From Paulinella micropora (taxonomy: Eukaryota; Cercozoa; Imbricatea; Euglyphida), in assembly GCA_009731375.1 (NCBI GenBank), contig BJOX01000014.1, positions 324,369 to 347,413 of the forward strand: a stretch of 23,045 nt of DNA, in the 5' to 3' direction. Position numbers and translations under genes: made by a program. Positions within the stretch are counted from its first letter, which is position 1; each line of letters opens with the position of its first letter. Positions 18,701 to 23,045 of the stretch are shown here, one piece after another. The notes under the pieces are model-generated. The model saw only the letters and a program-made list of their open reading frames with translations. It made no database searches and was not told the origin of the DNA.

Positions 18701-21552
18701 AGCGCATGAAACGCTTGCAAAGCCTCTTCGTGAAACTTCTCAAAGTCTCCAAAATCTATCATTTTCTCCACTTTAGCCCGTGTTGCACCCCAATCGGGTA
18801 TAAACTGGCTATAGTATTGCGCCATCGCAAGGAATGAGTGCAATTCAGTGCGGTTCTTCGGTATCGGTCGATTCATAATCTCCTCCCTCTTCTCTTTGGA
18901 TATCGAGACTCGATTATGGGAGATCTCGTACCCTAAGTATGTCACACTCGTCTTGGCAAGTTGACACTTCTTTAGATTGCACTTCAGGCCAAAAGCTCCG
19001 ATGCGCCTGAATATATCGGACAAATGATCGATATGCTCCTCCATTGTGTTAGAGTATACGATAATGTCATCGATATAGCAAAATGCATATTCTCCCGCCT
19101 TCTGTCCCCGCCTTCTCATAAAGCCACCGTCAGACAAATCATCGTACTGACTGCTCAACATCTTCTGCATCGCCTTCTGGAAAAGTCCTGGGGCTTGCTT
19201 GAGGCCCATCGGAAGCACTTTCCATTGGTATATTTCCATACCCACCACAAACGCCGTCAGCCATCTGGACTTTTCCTCCAGTGGTATCTGCCAGAAGCCA
19301 TTCTTAAGGTCAATGACCGAATAGAATTTTGCATTCCGCAGTACTCTCCTTCCTTCTTCTAATGTCGGGAGAGGATTTCTCTCTTCCTCCAGCACCTTGT
19401 TAACACGAGCATAGTTAACTGTCAGGCGCCATTCTCCTCCTGGCTTCGGCACTATTCTCGGTTGTGAGACTATTGGAGATGTTGATCTCTCAATAAAGTC
19501 CTCATTGAGCAGCTGTCTTGCTAGCTCCTCCGCTATCTTCGCCTCATGTATACTCAAATTCGCCCTTCGTGGTGCCGGTGACGGCTCCGCACCCGGTATT
19601 TTGTAAATAACCGCAGTGAAATCTTCAGGCTTGACACCACCTGCATGTGGAGGGTCAAAAATTTCCTTGTTCGCCTCTAATTTGGCTTTTAAAAGCTCCT
19701 TCTCCTTCTCCGTGCCTACTCCTTCTTCCAATATTTTCCGCGCCGCCTCTTGAAAATCTTCATCAGACATCTGCTTATGTTGCTTGAGGGGTTCTCTGTC
19801 CTCCTCCAAGCCTAAGTCCTCTTCCGAGACATCATCTAGGCCCGTCTTTTCATACGTGACCGTGTCCGGCTCATCATCTTTACCGAGCTCCACCAGCATG
19901 TCAATGAGTCTCGCGTATTGCAAAGGAGCTTTACGGGTGTAAAAACCATCAAAGCATGTGAATGCTTGCGGTATCAATTTCAACTTGTCGAGGTCTCTGA
20001 GCTTCCGCTTGTATGCACTGCTCTGCTCACGAGTTCCCATACGACAAGCCACCACTAGCTGTTGCTTGCGAGAGGGTACCGGTATAGGATGATCAATAAG
20101 CCGGTCCCTTATTTCCTGCGCCCATATCGCCTTCTCATTATATGGCAGGATAATAGTATACGGCTTATTATTTTCGAATAAAGTCCGTAAGCATTTCTTC
20201 ACTTCAGACAGTGAACGCGGCCACGTGGGCTCGTCACCCCAGAAATCAGTAATAAAACTTTTAATAGTTTCTGGTGGAGTATCCGGGATTCGCCCCGTTC
20301 TCCTTGGTACAAACGCCTCCCTTTTTTCTTCTCCTACTTTCGCATGGAAACAGTATCCGTTAGTAATATGGACATCTGTTCCTACTCCTTCCGCGAATCT
20401 CGCCAACGACGGGCTTCTTTGTGCGACACATATAATCTCCTCCTTTCGCTTCTCGATTAAGTCATCAATAGACTTTTTGTCCCAATGGCATGTCGGAACT
20501 GTGACAGTGCACACTTGGGATTCCCAATTGTCGGTCCAGGACAGTTCATCCGGTCTTACGACATGGGGGTGAACGTACACCTCAAGTGCCTCATGTGCGA
20601 TGGCCATCTTTTTGTGATCCGTCGCTAGACTCAGCTCATAAGCCTCATAAGAGTCAGTAGCGTTGAAGGGATCAATATCGTTCTCTTCTCCTCTTTTTAC
20701 TCCATATATCACTCGCCGTGCGGCGCAATCAATCACAGCCCCCATCGTAGCCAATTGGTCATACGATAGTAATATTGACCCGTGGTAACCGGGGACGACA
20801 TAGAGGTCCATACGGTATACTCGTGCGGATTTCAATTTAAAGGTCAGTGTGATGATTCCCGTGATATCCGTCCGGCTGCTCACTCCTTTGAGAGTGCCCG
20901 TTGACTTTTTCATATTTCCGTCCACCCAGTCCCGGTATCGATTAAAAAACTTCCTGCCGACAATATTAATATTCGCCATCGTATCATTACCAACTTTTAA
21001 TATTGTCTTCAATGTTTCACAATAAAGTTCCGTATAACACAGAGCATCGGGCCTGTGTATATTGGCTGCGAGAACAAGAACTTTACGTTCCAAATTTTGG
21101 AGTCTTGTCTCTAAGTTTTTCAACTCCTCCTTCTTCTCCTCCTGCTTCACCTCATTAACATTTTTATTATTCTGCGGTACTGGTGCGTTTACTATTTGAG
21201 CGACATTGTCTTGTGGTACTTGAGTACACACATTGTCTTTTTGCTCGCCACCCGCCGCGACCGTAGACATTGAGTCTGTTCGTGGTTGTTTGCTTGGCCG
21301 AGGCGATACGTCTGCCATTGGCCTCCTCGCCTCCATCGCAAGTCTCGCCTTCCTATTTGCATCAGTTATCATTGGTAACCGTGCTGTATGAACGGGTATG
21401 AGACTACCTTGGGGCTGCAGTCTCTGTGTACCCACATCTTTGTTTTCACATAGAGGAAGCGTTGGCCCAGTCTGCACAACAGCATTAGAAAGCACTGTGA
21501 CTTTAGGGTTAAACTTCACAGTCTTCTCCTTCCTCTCTTCTTCCCCCTCCAG
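15739..21552 (-). CDS. pol: Ty3/gypsy Pol: PR-RT-RNase H-integrase
   Basis: The frame is open from the codon after the Gag UGA. Residue 1 below is the GTG at 21519; the first ATG is residue 50, so Pol is probably made as a Gag-Pol fusion. A coiled coil (about 122-155) precedes a retropepsin-like domain (about 172-275) with DTMA (179-182) and ILLSYDQLATMGAVID. A linker of about 340 residues follows. RT (about 636-866) has D737, LPMGLKQAP and YIDD (815-818). RNase H (about 962-1083) has D969, E1011, D1037 and D1079. Integrase has an H1285/H1292/C1322/C1325 zinc site and D1355, D1415, E1451 (D,D-35-E). GPY is at 1598-1600. An unrecognised charged extension (about 1640-1926) ends in RARRRRQ; no chromodomain is evident. 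The enzymes copy element RNA into DNA and insert it. There are no internal stops. Family assignment is certain; activity is inferred. Confidence 0.95.
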   Translation of the reverse strand: MEGEEERKEKTVKFNPKVTVLSNAVVQTGPTLPLCENKDVGTQRLQPQGSLIPVHTARLPMITDANRKARLAMEARRPMADVSPRPSKQPRTDSMSTVAAGGEQKDNVCTQVPQDNVAQIVNAPVPQNNKNVNEVKQEEKKEELKNLETRLQNLERKVLVLAANIHRPDALCYTELYCETLKTILKVGNDTMANINIVGRKFFNRYRDWVDGNMKKSTGTLKGVSSRTDITGIITLTFKLKSARVYRMDLYVVPGYHGSILLSYDQLATMGAVIDCAARRVIYGVKRGEENDIDPFNATDSYEAYELSLATDHKKMAIAHEALEVYVHPHVVRPDELSWTDNWESQVCTVTVPTCHWDKKSIDDLIEKRKEEIICVAQRSPSLARFAEGVGTDVHITNGYCFHAKVGEEKREAFVPRRTGRIPDTPPETIKSFITDFWGDEPTWPRSLSEVKKCLRTLFENNKPYTIILPYNEKAIWAQEIRDRLIDHPIPVPSRKQQLVVACRMGTREQSSAYKRKLRDLDKLKLIPQAFTCFDGFYTRKAPLQYARLIDMLVELGKDDEPDTVTYEKTGLDDVSEEDLGLEEDREPLKQHKQMSDEDFQEAARKILEEGVGTEKEKELLKAKLEANKEIFDPPHAGGVKPEDFTAVIYKIPGAEPSPAPRRANLSIHEAKIAEELARQLLNEDFIERSTSPIVSQPRIVPKPGGEWRLTVNYARVNKVLEEERNPLPTLEEGRRVLRNAKFYSVIDLKNGFWQIPLEEKSRWLTAFVVGMEIYQWKVLPMGLKQAPGLFQKAMQKMLSSQYDDLSDGGFMRRRGQKAGEYAFCYIDDIIVYSNTMEEHIDHLSDIFRRIGAFGLKCNLKKCQLAKTSVTYLGYEISHNRVSISKEKREEIMNRPIPKNRTELHSFLAMAQYYSQFIPDWGATRAKVEKMIDFGDFEKFHEEALQAFHALKDLIYKDPKDGGLVLTMPDFTKQFVVDTDASKFAIGAVLQQEDEEKKLRPIMFISRKLCAAERNYCTRQREALAVVWALKRLREYLWGGPQFTVRTDHHNLLWLMNHEQTGRLARWQAFLSCFDFTMVHLPGKRNVVADSLSRLEFNSEVSALVSTVEMEDLSTDKVYEVSHIEAMEMASGVRYDRTGLRYSPQGPDHGICCELHTQEDAEWSYEVYENAKANIREEEETQEVYAEPPQERRSDLDDDPERIGVRLEDGTIHIASPTAWRQQQAQDPEFKELIQLYQNPDELRMTKAIKDQMKEMGWRDGLLWYKGLHGRYASQPDKWTLWVPESLRRFIFVAAHNCPLLAHPGRQRTHMFVARRFWWKKMKEEIDQAVDACIPCKINKTPLKANFGLIGEFPLHAGMFEFIHIDHVGPFPESKDGYKYLLTAIDRATNYVWIIPVKDVTGKTTAEALIDRIISQIGVPRKICSDRGSDFNNEVIDKLSKYYGMKWQYVTAYNPRANGKIERVHRPLKASLKMYCTKKENQRAWVEAAPSFAFAMNCLPSTALGGSKSSISPYQLVYGREPDIPTSLLHPKDTWADADELFGMRLRVKMEAEQIVRAHREAERRKTDAEGVRQAHLDQIKFQVGDIVLLYHPQVPKGVSSKLFTHWKGPYQIMEQTGPLNYKIRGRGKVQIVNVRRLIKYDPFLLEDESVEEALKRMKDDFKEVPPIHKEAGIDQDDAYRAPIAEKEESEVDSKEKTDRISAVGTQSKSPREHSGKKEKITEAQLRRARNDLINDQPRKAMRSMRSKDVHQEEEGTDTDPNAGNVEIVHERWKEGDAIATIAWVKNVFYLMRPAEQHVADDTLSDLYLMRVVAVPRQMRVTRTLKISSAAKIVQPILQFWRSMDPVEDPKARHYLPVYKDAKSLETWDDTITPRDKDYTAWTIQTLPRGVLDVPFELSLGGIPNKIWDILEQSKFDLTFVGGPPPGKEIRARRRRQ

Positions 21553-21555
21553 TCA
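21553..21555 (-). promoter_or_regulatory. Candidate UGA readthrough site between gag and pol
   Basis: Minus-strand context is GAA UGA CUG GAG GGG GAA. The Gag and Pol frames are the same frame (23013 and 21519 differ by 1494, a multiple of 3) and this is the only stop between them. UGA followed by CU resembles the leaky UGA-CUA context known from readthrough genes, although the third base here is G. The next 30 nt are very purine-rich. Suppression would give a linker of 11 codons and then Pol. Confidence 0.6.
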
Positions 21556-23013
21556 TTCCACCACCTCGAAACGATTACCTTGAGTAGTGTCCGGGTAGGA
21601 TGACGTATCGGTCTCCGAGGCAGTGTTGTAGGCCTGAGCTCGACCGAAATTTGGGTTGGAGCTTGCCCACGAGCCTCCTCCTCCTCTGGGTGGGGGGGCT
21701 GGAGCTCGAACAGCTCTCCCTCCATAAGGGGTATATCCCCGACCTCCTCCTCTTCCTCTCTGAGGGGTTCCCTGCCACCTCGAGGCTCCTCTCCATGTTC
21801 CTCGTCCTCGTCCTCCTCTTCCTCCTCCTCGTCCTCCTGCTCCTGCTCCTCCTTCTCGTCCTCTTTGAGAGGCCTTTAAGTTCTTTTGTCTCTCCCTTTC
21901 CTCCTTCTTCTCTTTCATCCTCTTTATGTAGGTAATGATTGCCTCTCGTAACTCCTCATCATCACACATATTGGCATACCAACCTTCGTTCACAGCGGCA
22001 ATCTGAAGCATATTGAAAAGGCCCGGTTCCTTGCCTTCCGTCCTGCTCAGANNNNNNNNNNNNNNNNNNNNNNNNNNNNNNNNNNNNNNNNNNNNNNNNN
22101 NNNNNNNNNNNNNNNNNNNNNNNNNNNNNNNNNNNNNNNNNNNNNNNNNNNNNNNNNNNNNNNNNNNNNNNNNNNNNNNNNNNNNNNNNNNNNNNNNNNN
22201 NNNNNNNNNNNNNNNNNNNNNNNNNNNNNNNNNNNNNNNNNNNNNNNNNNNNNNNNNNNNNNNNNNNNNNNNNNNNNNNNNNNNNNNNNNNNNNNNNNNN
22301 NNNNNNNNNNNNNNNNNNNNNNNNNNNNNNNNNNNNNNNNNNNNNNNNNNNNNNNNNNNNNNNNNNNNNNNNNNNNNNNNNNNNNNNNNNNNNNNNNNNN
22401 NNNNNNNNNNNNNNNNNNNNNNNNNNNNNNNNNNNNNNNNNNNNNNNNNNNNNNNNNNNNNNNNNNNNNNNNNNNNNNNNNNNNNNNNNNNNNNNNNNNN
22501 NNNNNNNNNNNNNNNNNNNNNNNNNNNNNNNNNNNNNNNNNNNNNNNNNNNNNNNNNNNNNNNNNNNNNNNNNNNNNNNNNNNNNNNNNNNNNNNNNNNN
22601 NNNNNNNNNNNNNNNNNNNNNNNNNNNNNNNNNNNNNNNNNNNNNNNNNNNNNNNGAGTGATAAAGGCCACCAATTCAGAAGCAGATCTGAGAAAATTAT
22701 ATTTCTCCACATATTGGTCAACACCTGCTTTGTTGGCGACCGGTGGTGCGTTACTAAGTGATTTAAGGACAGAGTGATGCTTGGTAGGAATCCATCTCTT
22801 CCATGCCTCTTTGTGCAGTAACGCACCCATCAACAGTCTGATCTTGGTCAGAACTCTGTCAGTCTTCTCTAACTCATCAATCACAGGATGAGTTTCTCCT
22901 GCTGCCTTAATGCTTTTTTCCATCTCTGCCTTCCCCTCCTCCAAGGCCTTTATTTCCATTGTAAAAAAATGAAATATGCCACTCGAGTTTTTCGAACCCA
23001 GATTGGTCTTCAT
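21553..23013 (-). CDS. gag: Gag-like protein with RGG-rich tail (gap inside)
   Basis: This is the structural protein expected to package element RNA. I use ATG 23013-23011; a second ATG is at residue 19. The frame has no stop between 23013 and the window edge, so the true start may lie upstream. Residues 1-119 are helix-rich and charged. About 202 residues fall in the N gap. Residues 322-486 resume in the same frame with a helical part (LFNMLQIAAVNEGWYANMCD), a charged K/E/R stretch (about 361-380) and an RGG/GR-rich region (about 382-450), ending FEVVE before UGA. No CCHC zinc knuckle is visible in the sequenced part, so the RGG tail probably binds nucleic acid, as GR boxes do in foamy virus Gag. 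The Gag call rests on position and composition; I recognise no capsid motif. Confidence 0.75.
   Translation of the reverse strand: MKTNLGSKNSSGIFHFFTMEIKALEEGKAEMEKSIKAAGETHPVIDELEKTDRVLTKIRLLMGALLHKEAWKRWIPTKHHSVLKSLSNAPPVANKAGVDQYVEKYNFLRSASELVAFITXXXXXXXXXXXXXXXXXXXXXXXXXXXXXXXXXXXXXXXXXXXXXXXXXXXXXXXXXXXXXXXXXXXXXXXXXXXXXXXXXXXXXXXXXXXXXXXXXXXXXXXXXXXXXXXXXXXXXXXXXXXXXXXXXXXXXXXXXXXXXXXXXXXXXXXXXXXXXXXXXXXXXXXXXXXXXXXXXXXXXXXXXXXXXXXXXXXXXXXXXXLSRTEGKEPGLFNMLQIAAVNEGWYANMCDDEELREAIITYIKRMKEKKEERERQKNLKASQRGREGGAGAGGRGGGRGGRGRGTWRGASRWQGTPQRGRGGGRGYTPYGGRAVRAPAPPPRGGGGSWASSNPNFGRAQAYNTASETDTSSYPDTTQGNRFEVVE
22052..22655. other. Assembly gap (604 N) inside gag
   Basis: The flanks are in the same frame if 604 is the true length, but scaffold gap sizes are estimates. 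The central, capsid-like part of Gag is missing here. Confidence 0.95.
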
Positions 23014-23045
23014 TTTTGTTACATCGACTGCCTCCTGACCAGTCG

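Larger units (their letters stand above)
15195..23045 (-). mobile_element. Ty3/gypsy-like LTR retrotransposon, 5' end off window
   Basis: The order on the minus strand is Gag, UGA, protease, reverse transcriptase, RNase H, integrase, GPY/F module, C-terminal extension, then a possible polypurine tract. Integrase placed after RNase H defines the Ty3/gypsy order, as opposed to Ty1/copia. The Pol frame is open over its whole 5.8 kb, which points to a young copy. The 5' LTR, primer-binding site and possibly the true Gag start lie beyond 23045. Part of Gag is lost in a 604-N gap. Confidence 0.85.

Noticed and set aside
16104-20572. Plus-strand frames of 60-115 codons
   Set aside because: They are antisense shadows of the minus-strand Pol gene.
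21553-21555. UGA as a sense codon in an alternative genetic code
   Set aside because: Only one UGA occurs in about 2,400 codons of Gag-Pol, exactly at the Gag/Pol border. Readthrough explains this better, though host genes are needed to exclude it fully.
22013-22826. Frames of about 255 codons on both strands
   Set aside because: Most of their length is the N gap; the known ends are shadows of Gag.

Overview
The window is eukaryotic, repeat-rich and poor in genes. It has long AT-rich non-coding stretches, AAT/ATAAT/TC microsatellites, a tRNA-derived SINE, remnants of LTR retrotransposons and two assembly gaps (N at 11310-11319 and 22052-22655). I see no intact host gene, no bacterial operon structure and no CRISPR array. 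The sequence alone does not identify the lineage: tRNA-SINEs with ATT tails next to Ty1/copia and Ty3/gypsy elements would fit an invertebrate, an alga or another protist.

Layout. 1-640 is a GC-richer block with no recognisable gene. 650-960 is a minus-strand SINE with an ATT-type tail and an internal 35-bp duplication. 964-1444 is AAT and ATAAT microsatellite. 1445-10547 has no convincing coding sequence. It holds simple repeats, a compound tandem repeat (6973-7210) and a recurring plus-strand CACCCCCC motif. A repeat of about 360 bp occurs twice almost identically (4367-4727 and 10548-10928) and looks LTR-like on the minus strand. Larger, more diverged flanks of the two copies (about 2300-3800 and 9040-10700) also seem related. 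10925-11640 holds a broken minus-strand gag-like reading frame, followed upstream by a possible LTR/PPT junction near 12061-12079. 13585-14021 is a 5'-truncated, broken Ty1/copia RNase H on the plus strand. 14021-15190 is non-coding, with duplicated hairpins, G/C runs and a T26 tract.

The main feature is a minus-strand Ty3/gypsy-like LTR retrotransposon from about 15195 to the right edge and beyond. Its Gag frame (stop at 21553-21555, upper part lost in a gap) and its uninterrupted Pol frame (15739-21552) lie in the SAME reading frame. They are separated by one UGA and Pol has no ATG near its start, which suggests expression by stop-codon readthrough. Pol runs protease, reverse transcriptase, RNase H, integrase, GPY/F module, with all RT, RNase H and integrase catalytic residues present. 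It has several unusual features: a DTMA instead of a DT/SGA protease motif, an insert of about 340 residues before RT, and a C-terminal extension of about 290 residues that I do not recognise. Gag ends in an RGG-rich tail instead of a zinc knuckle. The 5' LTR and primer-binding site are off the window.
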